Assembly (NCBI RefSeq): GCF_016745505.1
Contig: NZ_JAERUC010000124.1
Span: 1 to 64,000 of the forward strand
DNA from: Streptomyces silvae
GTDB lineage: Bacteria > Actinomycetota > Actinomycetes > Streptomycetales > Streptomycetaceae
Length of the DNA stretch: 64,000 nt
Direction of reading: 5' to 3'
Of this stretch, positions 1 through 8,681 are shown one piece after another. Within the stretch, counting starts at the first letter, position 1. Every line of letters starts with the position of its first letter. The position numbers and the translations under genes were made by a program. The notes beneath the pieces were generated by a model. That model saw nothing but the letters and a program-made list of their open reading frames with translations. It made no database searches and was not told the origin of the DNA.

Positions 1-247
1 CAGCGGGGTTTGTCTTCCGGGCCCTTGGGCCGTTCCGACGAGTGAGACTTTAGCGGAATCCCTGGCTCCGACGCTAATCGGGGCACCTTCGAACGCTGAT
101 TCCTCATTTCGCACGTGTGCACGCAAAAACGCACGACAGATGTCGGTCGTTTCGAGTGTTCACTGCGGAATGGCTGTCCGGGGACCGACCGGGGTCGGCG
201 CTCACGTCGGACAACTCGGAGCACACTACGGACCTGGTCAGGGTGTG

Positions 248-1240
248 TCAACCCACCTCCTCGCCGCCCTTGTCGTGGAAGGCCAGCCTGTAGTCGCGCG
301 GGCTGGTGGACAGGTGTGTCGCGAAGTGCTGGCGCATCGTCACCTCGCTCCCGAACCCCGCGCGCCGTGCCACCTCGGGGACCGGCAGGTCGGTGCGCTC
401 CAGGAGCTTCTGGGCTGCGGCGATGCGCTGCGTGATCAGCCAGCGCATCGGCGTCGTACCGGTGGTGGCCTGGAAGCGGCGGGCGAAGGTGCGGGCGGAC
501 ATGCCGGCGCGGGCGGCGAGCCCTGACACCGTGTGCGGTCCCGCCAGATGGGCCATCGCATGGGCGCGGGCCTCCGCCAGGGCGTCCGCGTCACGGTCGG
601 CGCGGGGCGTGGGGTGCTCGATGAACTGCGCCTGGGTCCCGGTGCGGAACGGAGCGGTGACCATCGAACGCGCGATCGTGGCCGCGGCCTCGGCTCCGTA
701 CGTCGTCCGCACCAGGTGCAGACAGAGGTCGATGCCGGCCGCGGTGCCTGCCGAGGTCCAGATGTTGTCCTCGTGCAGGAAGAGGGCGTCCCTCATCACG
801 GTCACCCGGGGGTGCCGTTGCTTGAGGAGCTCGGTGAGGTTCCAGTGGGTGACGGCCCTGCGGCCGTCCAGGAGTCCGGCCTGGGCGAGGGTGAAGGCAC
901 CGCCGCAGAGCGCCGCGAGCGGCGTGCCCCGGGTGTGGGCGTGGCGCAGGGCGTCGAGCACCGGTCCGGGTGCGGGTGTCAGGTGGTCGTCGAGTCCCGG
1001 GACGACGATCAGGTCCGCGCGGGCCAGCCAGGCAAGGGTGCGGTCGGGGGTGAGGGACAGGCCGCCCCTGAGCTGGACGGGGGCCGGGTCGCCCGCCACG
1101 CGCCGTAGCTCGAAGGCGGGCACCCCACGGTCGGTGCGGTCCACCCCCCAGACCTCCGTGATCACCGAGACGTCGAAGGCACGGACACCGGGGAAGGCGA
1201 CCAGGGCGATGCGGCCGGGGCGGTTCGGTGGTGCGGTCAT
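248..1240 (-). CDS. GlxA-family transcriptional regulator (DJ-1/PfpI + AraC HTH)
   Basis: A 330-residue cytoplasmic DNA-binding regulator. Residues about 10-180 form a DJ-1/PfpI-like (class I amidotransferase-like) domain whose nucleophile-elbow cysteine sits at C112 in LAALCGGAF. Residues about 230-322 form the two-helix AraC DNA-binding domain (AARAGMSARTFARRFQ, then EVARRAGFGSEVTMRQHF). The start is the ATG whose complement is at 1238-1240, because the reading frame further upstream has no family similarity and overlaps the divergent gene. It is divergent from the cysteine hydrolase at 1316 across a gap of about 75 bp, so it probably controls that gene; this is inference from context. The ligand is unknown. 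Confidence 0.9.
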   Translation of the reverse strand: MTAPPNRPGRIALVAFPGVRAFDVSVITEVWGVDRTDRGVPAFELRRVAGDPAPVQLRGGLSLTPDRTLAWLARADLIVVPGLDDHLTPAPGPVLDALRHAHTRGTPLAALCGGAFTLAQAGLLDGRRAVTHWNLTELLKQRHPRVTVMRDALFLHEDNIWTSAGTAAGIDLCLHLVRTTYGAEAAATIARSMVTAPFRTGTQAQFIEHPTPRADRDADALAEARAHAMAHLAGPHTVSGLAARAGMSARTFARRFQATTGTTPMRWLITQRIAAAQKLLERTDLPVPEVARRAGFGSEVTMRQHFATHLSTSPRDYRLAFHDKGGEEVG

Positions 1241-1315
1241 GGGTGGCAGTAAAGCATCGGTCGATGGCTTTCCCGCTTCTGGGAGCGGGCCGTCCCCGGA
1301 GGGAGAGTGGTGCGC

Positions 1316-1912
1316 ATGGAGATGGAGTGGGAGATCGCGGAGAACGCGGCACTGGTGGTCGTCGACGTGCAGGAGGGGTTCGAGGAGGAGGCGTACTGGG
1401 GGCCACGTGACAACCCGGACGCGGATCGCAACATCGCGCGGCTGATCGAAGCCTGGCAGGAGAGCGGCCGGCCCGTTGCGTTCGTACGGCACGACTCGCC
1501 CAAGCCGGATTCGCCGCTGCGGGAGGGATACGCGGGGAACGCGTTCAAGGCGTACGTCGAGGAGCGGCGCGGAAAGGGCCGGGGGCCGGAGCTGTTCGTG
1601 ACGAAGTCGGTGAACTCCGCCTTCTACGGGACTCCCGATCTGGATGCCTGGCTACGGGAGGCCGGGGTGCGGCAGATCGTGGTGGCCGGGATCCAGACCA
1701 ATATGTGCGCGGAGACGACGGCCCGGATGGGCGGCAACCTCGGGTACGAGGTGTTCTTCCCGCTCGACGCGACGTACACCTTCGACGCGGTGGGGCCGTG
1801 GGGCTGGAAGCTGAGCGCGCAGGAGCTGTCGCGGGCCACCGCCGTGACGTTGCACGACGGTGGGTTCGCGCGGGTGGTGCGCAGCGAGGAGCTGGTGGCC
1901 GCGGTGAAGTAG
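1316..1912 (+). CDS. cysteine hydrolase (isochorismatase-like family)
   Basis: A 198-residue isochorismatase-fold hydrolase, expected to be a cytoplasmic amidase or nicotinamidase-type enzyme. The catalytic triad of the family is visible: D17 (VVVDVQ), K97 (FVTKS) and C131 (GIQTNMCAETT, with the usual cis-peptide turn before the cysteine). Substrate cannot be assigned. Start is uncertain: an AGGGAG stretch near 1299-1304 could serve GTG at 1310 or ATG at 1316. It stands alone, divergent from the GlxA-type regulator and followed by a strong bidirectional hairpin before proC. Confidence 0.88.
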   Translation: MEMEWEIAENAALVVVDVQEGFEEEAYWGPRDNPDADRNIARLIEAWQESGRPVAFVRHDSPKPDSPLREGYAGNAFKAYVEERRGKGRGPELFVTKSVNSAFYGTPDLDAWLREAGVRQIVVAGIQTNMCAETTARMGGNLGYEVFFPLDATYTFDAVGPWGWKLSAQELSRATAVTLHDGGFARVVRSEELVAAVK

Positions 1913-1918
1913 ACCGGG

Positions 1919-1951
1919 GCCCGCCCTGCCTGCGGGCGGGCTCCCGCAGGC
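1919..1951. terminator. bidirectional hairpin terminator between cysteine hydrolase and proC
   Basis: Two overlapping GC hairpins lie between convergent genes: GCCCGCCC (1919-1926) pairs with GGGCGGGC (1934-1941), and GCCTGCGGG (1928-1936) pairs with CCCGCAGGC (1943-1951). They are mutually exclusive and could stop transcription in both directions. There is no U-tract, as is common in Streptomyces. Confidence 0.6.
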
Positions 1952-1983
1952 CGGGCGTAAACCGCCGGTCCGTGCTCCGCCGG

Positions 1984-2793
1984 TCAGCCGTTGCCGGTCG
2001 CCAGCTCGCGGCTGCGGTCCCGGGCGGCTTCGAGTGCGGCGATGAGGGCAGCCCGTACGCCGTGGTTCTCCAGCTCCCGGATGGCGCTGATGGTGGTGCC
2101 GGCCGGGCTGGTGACGGCCTCGCGGAGCTTGACCGGGTGTTCGCCGCTGTCCCGGAGCATGACCGCCGCGCCGATGGCGGCCTGGACGATCAGGTCGTGG
2201 GCCTGGGCGCGGGGCAGGCCGAGCAGGATGCCGGCGTCGGTCATCGCCTCGACGAGGAAGTAGAAGTACGCGGGGCCCGAGCCGGAGAGCGCGGTGGCCG
2301 CGTCCTGCTGGGACTCGGGGACCCGGAGGGTCTTGCCGACGCCGCCGAAGATCGACTCGGCGTGGTCGAGGTGCTCGGCCGTGGCGTGGCTGCCCGCGGA
2401 GATGACGGACATGCCCTCGTCCACCAGGACGGGGGTGTTGGGCATGACGCGTACGACCGGGGTGCCCGCGGTGAGGCGCTCCTCGATGAAGCCGGTGGTG
2501 ATGCCGGCGGCGGCGCTGATGACGAGGCGGTCGGCGGTGACGTGCGGGGCCAGCTCGTCGAGGAGCCTGCCCATGTCCTGGGGCTTGACCGCCAGGATGA
2601 GGATGTCGGCGCTCTTGGCGGCCTCGGCGTTGGTGACGGCCTCGACGCCGTAGCGGGCGCGGAGCTTCTCGGCACGCTCGGCGCGGCGGGTGGTCACCAG
2701 CAGGTCACCGGCGCGCCAGCCGGCCCGGATCATGCCGCTGAGCAGGGCCTCGCCGATCTTTCCTGTACCGAGGACTGCGACTGTCTGGGTCAT
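1984..2793 (-). CDS. proC: pyrroline-5-carboxylate reductase
   Basis: A 269-residue cytoplasmic enzyme that reduces 1-pyrroline-5-carboxylate to L-proline with NAD(P)H, the last step of proline synthesis. The N-terminus begins directly with the Rossmann glycine motif (VAVLGTGKIGEALLSGM). The C-terminal part carries the ProC signature (ALSGSGPAYFYFLVEAM and REAVTSPAGTTISAIRELE). The start ATG at 2793 follows a GGAGG at about 9 nt; an earlier in-frame ATG at 2802 would sit on top of that ribosome-binding site. Length fits the family. Confidence 0.97.
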   Translation of the reverse strand: MTQTVAVLGTGKIGEALLSGMIRAGWRAGDLLVTTRRAERAEKLRARYGVEAVTNAEAAKSADILILAVKPQDMGRLLDELAPHVTADRLVISAAAGITTGFIEERLTAGTPVVRVMPNTPVLVDEGMSVISAGSHATAEHLDHAESIFGGVGKTLRVPESQQDAATALSGSGPAYFYFLVEAMTDAGILLGLPRAQAHDLIVQAAIGAAVMLRDSGEHPVKLREAVTSPAGTTISAIRELENHGVRAALIAALEAARDRSRELATGNG

Positions 2794-2865
2794 GCGGTTC
2801 ATCCTCCGGGTGGCGGTGCGCGGTACGCGGCGCTGATCGTCGTCGCCCATCCTCGCACCGCGCCG

Positions 2866-3624
2866 TCAGGTGGTGCGGCGGCGGAGGGTGGCGGCGCCCA
2901 GGCAGAGGACGAGCAGGGCGCTGCCGGCGACGATCAGGATGTCGCGGTAGAAGTCGGCGGTGACGTCGGTGTGGGTGAGGACCTGGTTCATCCCGTCGAC
3001 GGCGTACGACATGGGCAGGACGTCGGAGATGGCTTCGAGGACGGGGTGCATCCGGTCGCGTGGGGTGAACAGTCCGCAGAGCAGCAGCTGCGGGAAGATC
3101 ACGGCGGGCATGAACTGGACGGCCTGGAACTCCGATGCGGCGAAGGCCGAGACGAACAGGCCGAGCGCGGTGCCGAGGAGCGCGTCGAGCAGGGCGACCA
3201 GGAGCAGCAGCCAGGGGGATCCGACGACGTCCAGCCCGAGGACCCAGACGGACATCGCGGTGGCCAGGAGCGACTGGGCGACGGCGACGGCGCCGAAGGC
3301 CAGCGCGTAGCCGGCGATCAGGTCGCCCTTGCCCAGCGGCAGGGCGAGGAGGCGTTCGAGGGTGCCCGAGGTGCGTTCGCGGAGGGTGGCGATCGAGGTC
3401 ACCAGGAACATCGTGATCAGCGGGAAGATGCCGAGCAGCGAGGCGCCGATGGCGTCGAAGGTCTCCGGGGTGGCGTCGAAGACGTAGCGCAGCAGCGTGA
3501 TCATCAGGACCGGGACGATCAGCAGGAGCGCGATCGTGCGGGGGTCGTGGCGGAGCTGGCGCAGGACACGGCCGGCGGTGGCGAGGGTCCGGGCCGGGGA
3601 GAGTGCGGGGGCGTCGGTGCTCAT
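2866..3624 (-). CDS. ABC-2 type transporter permease
   Basis: A 252-residue integral membrane protein with about six hydrophobic segments, starting with IALLLIVPVLMITLLRYVF and including the long segment LLLLVALLDALLGTALGLFVSAFAASEFQ. It fits the daunorubicin/DrrB-like ABC-2 exporter permease family. It should form the membrane channel for the ATPase encoded just upstream, whose stop codon it overlaps by 4 nt (ATGA), so the two are translationally coupled. The substrate (drug, lipid or peptide) cannot be told from sequence. Confidence 0.92.
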   Translation of the reverse strand: MSTDAPALSPARTLATAGRVLRQLRHDPRTIALLLIVPVLMITLLRYVFDATPETFDAIGASLLGIFPLITMFLVTSIATLRERTSGTLERLLALPLGKGDLIAGYALAFGAVAVAQSLLATAMSVWVLGLDVVGSPWLLLLVALLDALLGTALGLFVSAFAASEFQAVQFMPAVIFPQLLLCGLFTPRDRMHPVLEAISDVLPMSYAVDGMNQVLTHTDVTADFYRDILIVAGSALLVLCLGAATLRRRTT

Positions 3625-4415
3625 GGGGTCGTCTCCTGGCGGGCGGTGGCCTCGTCCGCGGCGGCCTCGTCCACGAGGTGGAGGAAGGCCTCCTCGACGG
3701 TGGCGGAGCCGGTACGGGTGCGGAGGGCGTCGGGGGTGTCGTCGGCGAGGACCGAGCCCTCGCGCATGAGCAGCAGCCGGTGGCAGCGTTCGGCCTCGTC
3801 CATGACGTGGGAGGAGACCAGGATCGTGGTGCCCCGGTCGGCGGCGAGGGAGTGGAAGAGGTCCCACAGGTCGCGGCGGAGTACGGGGTCGAGGCCGACG
3901 GTCGGCTCGTCGAGCACCAGCAGCTCGGGGGTGCCGAGCAGGGCGACGGCGAGCGAGACGCGGCTGAGCTGGCCGCCGGAGAGGGTGCCGGCGAGGGAGT
4001 CGGCGTGGCTGGTGAGGTCGACGTCGCCGATGGCGCGGGTGACGGCCTCCTCGCGGTCGGCCCGGCGGGCGCGGCCGGGCCGGAGCACGGCCGCGAAATA
4101 GTCCAGGTTCTGCCGCACGGTGAGGTCCGAGTAGACCGACGGTGCCTGGGTGACGTAGCCGACGCGGGCCCGCAGGGACGGGTGGCCGGCCGGGTGGCCG
4201 AGGACGTCGAGGGTTCCCGTGACCTTGGCCTGGGTGCCGACGACAGCGCGCATCAGCGTGGACTTGCCGCAGCCGGACGGGCCGAGGAGGCCGGTGATCC
4301 TGCCCGGCTCGACCGTGAAGCCGAGGCCGCGCAGGACGGTGCGGTCTCCTCGTACGACGGTGAGGGCGTGTGCCTCGACGGCCCCCGCGTGGGTAGGACG
4401 CAGAGAATTCATCAT
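3621..4415 (-). CDS. ABC transporter ATP-binding protein (exporter type)
   Basis: A 264-residue ABC ATPase. Walker A GPSGCGKST is at 45-53, the signature LSGGQ at 145-149, and Walker B LLVLDE ends at E170 followed by the D-loop (GLDP). The switch histidine is in ILVSSH. It energises the permease at 2866-3624. The start codon lies inside a perfect 8+2+8 bp inverted repeat (4407-4424), and no Shine-Dalgarno sits at normal distance, so the mRNA may start at or very near the ATG, with a repressor bound there blocking it. No regulator gene is adjacent. ATG codons at 4415 and 4412 are both possible starts. Confidence 0.93.
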   Translation of the reverse strand: MMNSLRPTHAGAVEAHALTVVRGDRTVLRGLGFTVEPGRITGLLGPSGCGKSTLMRAVVGTQAKVTGTLDVLGHPAGHPSLRARVGYVTQAPSVYSDLTVRQNLDYFAAVLRPGRARRADREEAVTRAIGDVDLTSHADSLAGTLSGGQLSRVSLAVALLGTPELLVLDEPTVGLDPVLRRDLWDLFHSLAADRGTTILVSSHVMDEAERCHRLLLMREGSVLADDTPDALRTRTGSATVEEAFLHLVDEAAADEATARQETTP

Positions 4416-4424
4416 GTGATGAAT
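4407..4424. promoter_or_regulatory. palindromic operator over the start codon of the ABC exporter operon
   Basis: ATTCATCA (4407-4414), TG, TGATGAAT (4417-4424) is a perfect 18-bp inverted repeat that covers both candidate start codons of the ABC ATPase. It is AT-rich against a very GC-rich background. A dimeric repressor (TetR, GntR/YtrA or PadR class) is inferred, but none is encoded beside it. Confidence 0.65.
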
Positions 4425-4556
4425 ATTGGTCCTGCCGGAGGGGCCGAGTCAAGGGACGCGGCACCTCCGGCAGCGGCGGTTCCGGCGCGGACGGCGCCTC
4501 CGGGGCGGCCAGTCAGAGCGGTCGGCGGTTCCGGGGCGGTCAGTCGGCCACAGCGG

Positions 4557-5327
4557 TCAGGGGAGCAGCACGGCGAGCTCGACCACGTAGCGCTCCTCGA
4601 CCATGCCGTCGGGGAACTCGGCGGTCAGATGCGCGCGCTCCTCGTCCATGAACCGGCGGGTGGACTGCTCACCGGCCGCGCCGAGCATGAGGAAGGCGGA
4701 GTGGGTGGCGAGGTTGGCGAGATGCAGGTCGACCGGCACCGTCCGGGACCACGGCACCAGCCGTGTCGCGAAGTCGCCGCCGGACAGTTGCGGGAGGTTC
4801 CGCGAACCGCCGCCGACCGGGGTCCCGTGGGCGCCGCCGCCCGCGCCGAGGTGGCGGCGCAGCCGGGTGTCCTGGCCGGCGATCCAGTCGGCGGAGTGGT
4901 CGGAGACGTTCCACCAGAGCGCCAGCGCCCCGCCGGCGCGGAGGACCCGGCGCGCCTCGGGGAGCGCCAGGTCCGGATCGGTCCAGTGCCAGGACTGGGC
5001 GTAGGTGATCAGGTCGGCCGACCCGGTGGCCAGGGGGAGGCGGTTGCCGTCGCCCCGGACCACGGGGACGGAGGGCAGGGACCGGTGCAGCTCCGCCGCC
5101 ATGCCGGGGCCCGGCTCGACGGCGGTGACCAGGGATCCCCGCTCGTGCAGCAGCCGGGTGGCGATGCCCGTCCCCGCTCCGACGTCGACGGCACGGGCTC
5201 CCCTCAGGGGGCGGCCGGACAGCTCCTCGACGGTGTCCAGGAGGGCGGGCGGGTAGCCGGGGCGCGCGGCGGCGTACTGGGCGGCGGCGCTGTCGAACGA
5301 GAGGGCGCGGGACGTGGAAGCGGTCAT
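4557..5327 (-). CDS. class I SAM-dependent methyltransferase
   Basis: A 256-residue protein with the UbiE/BioC-like methyltransferase fold. Motif I VDVGAGTG is at 47-54, followed by the acidic end of beta-2 (VTAVEPG) and motif IV region DLITYAQSWHWTD. The family acts on small molecules; the acceptor is unknown. The ATG at 5327 is used because the sequence before it has no family similarity; an in-frame GTG at 5342 is an alternative. It is transcribed in the same direction as the ABC operon but is separated from it by about 140 bp. Confidence 0.85.
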   Translation of the reverse strand: MTASTSRALSFDSAAAQYAAARPGYPPALLDTVEELSGRPLRGARAVDVGAGTGIATRLLHERGSLVTAVEPGPGMAAELHRSLPSVPVVRGDGNRLPLATGSADLITYAQSWHWTDPDLALPEARRVLRAGGALALWWNVSDHSADWIAGQDTRLRRHLGAGGGAHGTPVGGGSRNLPQLSGGDFATRLVPWSRTVPVDLHLANLATHSAFLMLGAAGEQSTRRFMDEERAHLTAEFPDGMVEERYVVELAVLLP

Positions 5328-5378
5328 GCGTTCATCGTGCACGCGCTCCGGCGCGCGCGGGCCGGGAAATACCGCGCT

Positions 5379-5924
5379 TTACCCGCGCCCGGAGCGCTTC
5401 CCCTTGGCTCCCTTACGGGCCGCCGGGTTGCCCGTCCGCGAGGAGCGGCGCTTCGCGTACCGGGCGAGCGCCGTCTCGTACTCCGTACGACGCAGCTTCT
5501 CCCCCGGAGCCTCCACGAAGGAGCGGACGAAGTAGGCGAGCAGCGAGCCGATGAAGCCGATCGACTTGAGGCCGCGCAGCCGGTCCTCGTGGGCCGGGTC
5601 CGCAGGACGGCGGGTGAAGCCCTCCCAGGTCTTGCGGAAGGCGATGGCGCTGCAGACCGCGAACATCAGCACCACCAGGGTCCCGACGAGGCTGCCGACC
5701 TCGGCGATCTCCAGACCCTGGTAGGCGAAGCGCAGGACGAAGCACGCAGCGACGGCCGCGGCGAGCGAGCCGACGGTGGCGCCCACGCGCCGCAGCCCGT
5801 ACCCCCCGTCGTGGTCGACCCAGGTCGTACCGAAGAGACGGAGGGGTTCGGGCCGCGGCCCTGGTGCGGTGGAGCCCGGAGGCACGGCCGAGGGCGTTCC
5901 GGAGGCTTCGCTGTTCTCGCTCAC
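5379..5924 (-). CDS. conserved hypothetical membrane protein
   Basis: A 181-residue protein not assigned to a named family. After a polar N-terminus of about 55 residues it has two clear hydrophobic segments (VGSLAAAVAACFVLRFAY and LVGTLVVLMFAVCSAIAF), a weaker third (IGFIGSLLAYFVRSFV), and a very basic tail (RKGAKGKRSGRG). The GTG start at 5924 opens the VSENSEAS sequence; longer versions reach upstream without support. The organisation suggests a small membrane protein with a cytoplasmic cationic tail; no function can be given. Confidence 0.65.
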   Translation of the reverse strand: MSENSEASGTPSAVPPGSTAPGPRPEPLRLFGTTWVDHDGGYGLRRVGATVGSLAAAVAACFVLRFAYQGLEIAEVGSLVGTLVVLMFAVCSAIAFRKTWEGFTRRPADPAHEDRLRGLKSIGFIGSLLAYFVRSFVEAPGEKLRRTEYETALARYAKRRSSRTGNPAARKGAKGKRSGRG

Positions 5925-5958
5925 GGAATCGATTATCCCCGGCCGCGTGCTGCTTCCG

Positions 5959-6336
5959 TCAGTCGCAGCGCGGTGCGATGTAGCCGTCACTGCCCGTGTG
6001 GACATAGGCGTCCGCCACGAACTGGCCGTTGGCGATGTTGTCCCAGATGTTCGACGTGCCGTACGGGCCGGTGACCCGCTCCCCCGGCTTCTGGCAGTAG
6101 ACCGGGACGCTCATCCCGTACGGCAGCGTCCGGACGATCCCGTACTGCGTGCCGGGCCCCCTGCGGACGTTGACGCGGTAGCCGGGAGCGATCGGGTAGA
6201 CGACGGTGCCCGCGGCGAGCGTCGTCACCTCCTCCGCGACGACCGCTTCGGCCGTGGCCGTGACCGTGTCCGTGGTGCCCGTGACGTCCGCGACGTCCGT
6301 GGTCACCGTGCCGGAGCTGTTCTCCTCAACACCCAT
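5959..6336 (-). CDS. SH3-like domain protein
   Basis: A 125-residue protein. Residues about 44-120 resemble a bacterial SH3 domain (PGYRVNVRRGPGTQYGIVRTLPYGMSVPVYCQ ... WDNIANGQFVADAYV), the type used for binding cell-wall or surface targets. The N-terminal 40 residues are Thr/Val/Glu-rich and show no normal signal peptide or lipobox, which is odd for such a domain. The ATG at 6336 is preceded by GGGGGAGG at 6 nt. It is divergent from the kinase gene at 6461. Confidence 0.75.
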   Translation of the reverse strand: MGVEENSSGTVTTDVADVTGTTDTVTATAEAVVAEEVTTLAAGTVVYPIAPGYRVNVRRGPGTQYGIVRTLPYGMSVPVYCQKPGERVTGPYGTSNIWDNIANGQFVADAYVHTGSDGYIAPRCD

Positions 6337-6460
6337 GAGTGCCTCCCCCGTTGAAAGCGATGCGATGTGACGCGCAGGCTAACAAGCCCCACGCTCCTCG
6401 CACGCACCATCGACTAGGCTCCGTGCGTCGCGCTTGCGCACGAACACACGGGGGTGGGCG

Positions 6461-8647
6461 ATGCCGCCGCTGCGAGGGACCGGTTCACATCCGGAAGCGG
6501 AGCATCCTGAGTACGCCGGGCAGTATCGGCTGGAGGCATGTCTCGGAGCGGGCGGCATGGGTGTCGTCCACCTGGCGCGCTCCGCCTCGGGGCTGCAGCT
6601 CGCGGTGAAGGTGGTGCACCGCCAGCACGCCGCCGACCCCGAGTTCAGGGCGCGTTTCCGGCAGGAGGTCGCGGCCGCCCGGCGGGTCAGCGGAGCGTTC
6701 ACCGCACCGGTCGTGGACGCCGATCCGGCGGCCGAGCTGCCCTGGATGGCCACCCTGTACGTCCCCGGCCCGACGCTCGCCGCGCAGGTGAAGCGGAACG
6801 GGCCGATGAGCCCGGCCGAGCTGCGCAGGCTCACGGCCGGGCTCGCCGAGGCGCTGCGCGACATCCACCGCGCCGGTGTGATCCACCGGGACCTCAAGCC
6901 GAGCAATGTGCTGCTGCCCGACACCGGGCCCAAGGTCATCGACTTCGGGATCTCCCGGCCGTACGACAGTGATCTCCGTACGGAGACGGGGAAGCTGATC
7001 GGCTCACCGCCCTACATGGCGCCCGAGCAGTTCCAGCGGCCCCGCGAGGTCGGACCGGCGGCGGACGTGTTCGCGCTCGGGGCGGTGCTGGTGCACGCGG
7101 CGACCGGGCGGGGCCCCTTCGACTCGGACAGCCCGTACCTCGTGGCCTACCAGGTGGTGCACGACGAGGCGGACCTGGCCGGGGTGCCGCCGGATCTGGC
7201 GCCCCTGGTCGGGCGGTGCCTCGCCAAGGGCCCCGGGGACCGCCCCACCCCCGACGAGATCATGGCGGCGCTGCACCCTCCGTCGTACGAGGCGGCCGCC
7301 TTCATTCCCGTCCAGCGCAAGCCGGTCGCGGTGGAGTCCGTGGTGCCGGACCGGAAGGCGGAGGGGCACGCGGGGGACGCGGACGAGGAGCCCACGCATG
7401 TACGGGCGGCCGACGGGCTGCCGTCCGGCGCCGGGGCGGTGAAGCGCCGCCGCCGGCTCGCTGCCGTCGCGGTGGCGGTGATGCTGGTGGCCGGGGGCAT
7501 CTGGGCGGCCGGAGCGTGGGGCGGCTCCGGCGCGCCGGAGCCGGAGCCCGCGCAGAGGAAGAGCGCGGCGGCCTTCACACCCTGGCGGACGCCTCTGGCG
7601 GCGAAGGGCGGCTCGACACCGTCCTGCTCCCCGGGGGCGGCCGGTACGCGACCCGCGCTGTACTGCGTCTCCGCCGACTCCGGCACCGTCCGCCTTGACC
7701 CCTCGGACGGCCGTCCGGTCTGGTCGCGGCGGGGCGGCTCGTCGGAGGGTTCCGGCGGCCCCGGGCCCGCGGGCGCGGTGTCCGGGAGCGCGGCCTACAC
7801 CGTCGTGGCGGGCGGCGAGGTCCGGGCGTACTCCACCGGCGAGGGCACGGAGCTCTGGCACAAGGACCTCTCCGCGTACCTCGACTCCCCCTTCGCGGCG
7901 GGCGACAGCCTGCTGGTGGTCCGCCGGGACGGGACGCTCCAGGCCCTCGACGCGGCGACCGGCACCTCCCGGTGGCAGCGCGCCGTCCCGGGACATGTGA
8001 GCCCGGGCTTCGCGCTGTACGAGCCGGCGACCGGGCTCGCGTACGCCTTCGAGAGCTCGGCACAGGGGACGACCACCCTGGTCACGGCCGTCGAGGCGAG
8101 CACCGGGAGGACGGCCTGGCAGCGCAGGCTGGACGGGATGCTCACCCCCGCCGGGACATCGGGCGGGGCGCTCCTGCTGGCCTCGATGAACCAGAAGGCG
8201 CAGACCACCGGGCTCGTCCGCTACGACCCCGGGCCGCAGCGGGCGACCCGGATCCCGCTGCCCTTCCGGATGAACGGGCCGGAGACCGTGGTGGACGGCG
8301 ACACCGCCCTGCTCCTGGAGCGCGGCGGCACGCTGCTGGCCGTCGACGTACGTCCGGGGGCCGCGCCGGCCGAGCGGTGGCGGCTGGAGACGGCGGTCAG
8401 CACGACCTCGGCCCCGGTCGTCGGGGCGGGCGGGCGGCTGTACCTCTCGGCGGCCGACGGGCGGCTGCTCGCCGTCGACACGGAGCACGGGACGCTGCTC
8501 GGCCAGACGCGTCCCCGGCTGCGGGAGGGAAAGCTCAGCCACGCGTCGTCGCTGCCCTCGCCCGTCGTCCTGGGCCGGAGCGTCGTCGGCACCGCGCCCG
8601 ACGGGTCCGTCTTCGCGGTGGACGCGGACGACCCCGCCCACTGGTGA
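6461..8647 (+). CDS. Ser/Thr protein kinase with extracytoplasmic PQQ-type beta-propeller
   Basis: A 728-residue single-pass membrane kinase. The N-terminal Hanks-type kinase domain (about 22-275) shows the glycine loop GAGGMG, ATP-binding K50, catalytic HRDLKPSN (D144) and DFG (161-163). A linker leads to one membrane segment at about 333-352. The outer part holds repeats of the PQQ/quinoprotein-propeller kind (for example ALDAATGTSRWQRAVPG). It probably senses an extracellular ligand or wall state and phosphorylates cytoplasmic targets; the ligand is not evident. ATG 6461 follows a GGGGGTGGG stretch. A TAGGCT at 6414-6419 may be its -10. Confidence 0.92.
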   Translation: MPPLRGTGSHPEAEHPEYAGQYRLEACLGAGGMGVVHLARSASGLQLAVKVVHRQHAADPEFRARFRQEVAAARRVSGAFTAPVVDADPAAELPWMATLYVPGPTLAAQVKRNGPMSPAELRRLTAGLAEALRDIHRAGVIHRDLKPSNVLLPDTGPKVIDFGISRPYDSDLRTETGKLIGSPPYMAPEQFQRPREVGPAADVFALGAVLVHAATGRGPFDSDSPYLVAYQVVHDEADLAGVPPDLAPLVGRCLAKGPGDRPTPDEIMAALHPPSYEAAAFIPVQRKPVAVESVVPDRKAEGHAGDADEEPTHVRAADGLPSGAGAVKRRRRLAAVAVAVMLVAGGIWAAGAWGGSGAPEPEPAQRKSAAAFTPWRTPLAAKGGSTPSCSPGAAGTRPALYCVSADSGTVRLDPSDGRPVWSRRGGSSEGSGGPGPAGAVSGSAAYTVVAGGEVRAYSTGEGTELWHKDLSAYLDSPFAAGDSLLVVRRDGTLQALDAATGTSRWQRAVPGHVSPGFALYEPATGLAYAFESSAQGTTTLVTAVEASTGRTAWQRRLDGMLTPAGTSGGALLLASMNQKAQTTGLVRYDPGPQRATRIPLPFRMNGPETVVDGDTALLLERGGTLLAVDVRPGAAPAERWRLETAVSTTSAPVVGAGGRLYLSAADGRLLAVDTEHGTLLGQTRPRLREGKLSHASSLPSPVVLGRSVVGTAPDGSVFAVDADDPAHW

Positions 8648-8681
8648 GACCAGGGACGGGGCCGTACGGGGAGACGCCGGG

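Noticed and set aside
140..526. 128-codon plus-strand open frame at the window start
   Set aside because: Mostly antisense to the AraC-type regulator; composition is not protein-like. Bases 1-247 hold no gene that I can support, only a small CGACAGATGTCG palindrome.
1705..4101. Long plus-strand open frame (798 codons)
   Set aside because: It lies antisense to proC and the ABC permease, has Gly/Asp/Arg-rich composition without any domain, and is a by-product of very high GC content.
3603..6074. Long plus-strand open frame (823 codons)
   Set aside because: Antisense shadow of the ABC ATPase, methyltransferase and membrane protein genes, all of which have clear motifs on the minus strand.
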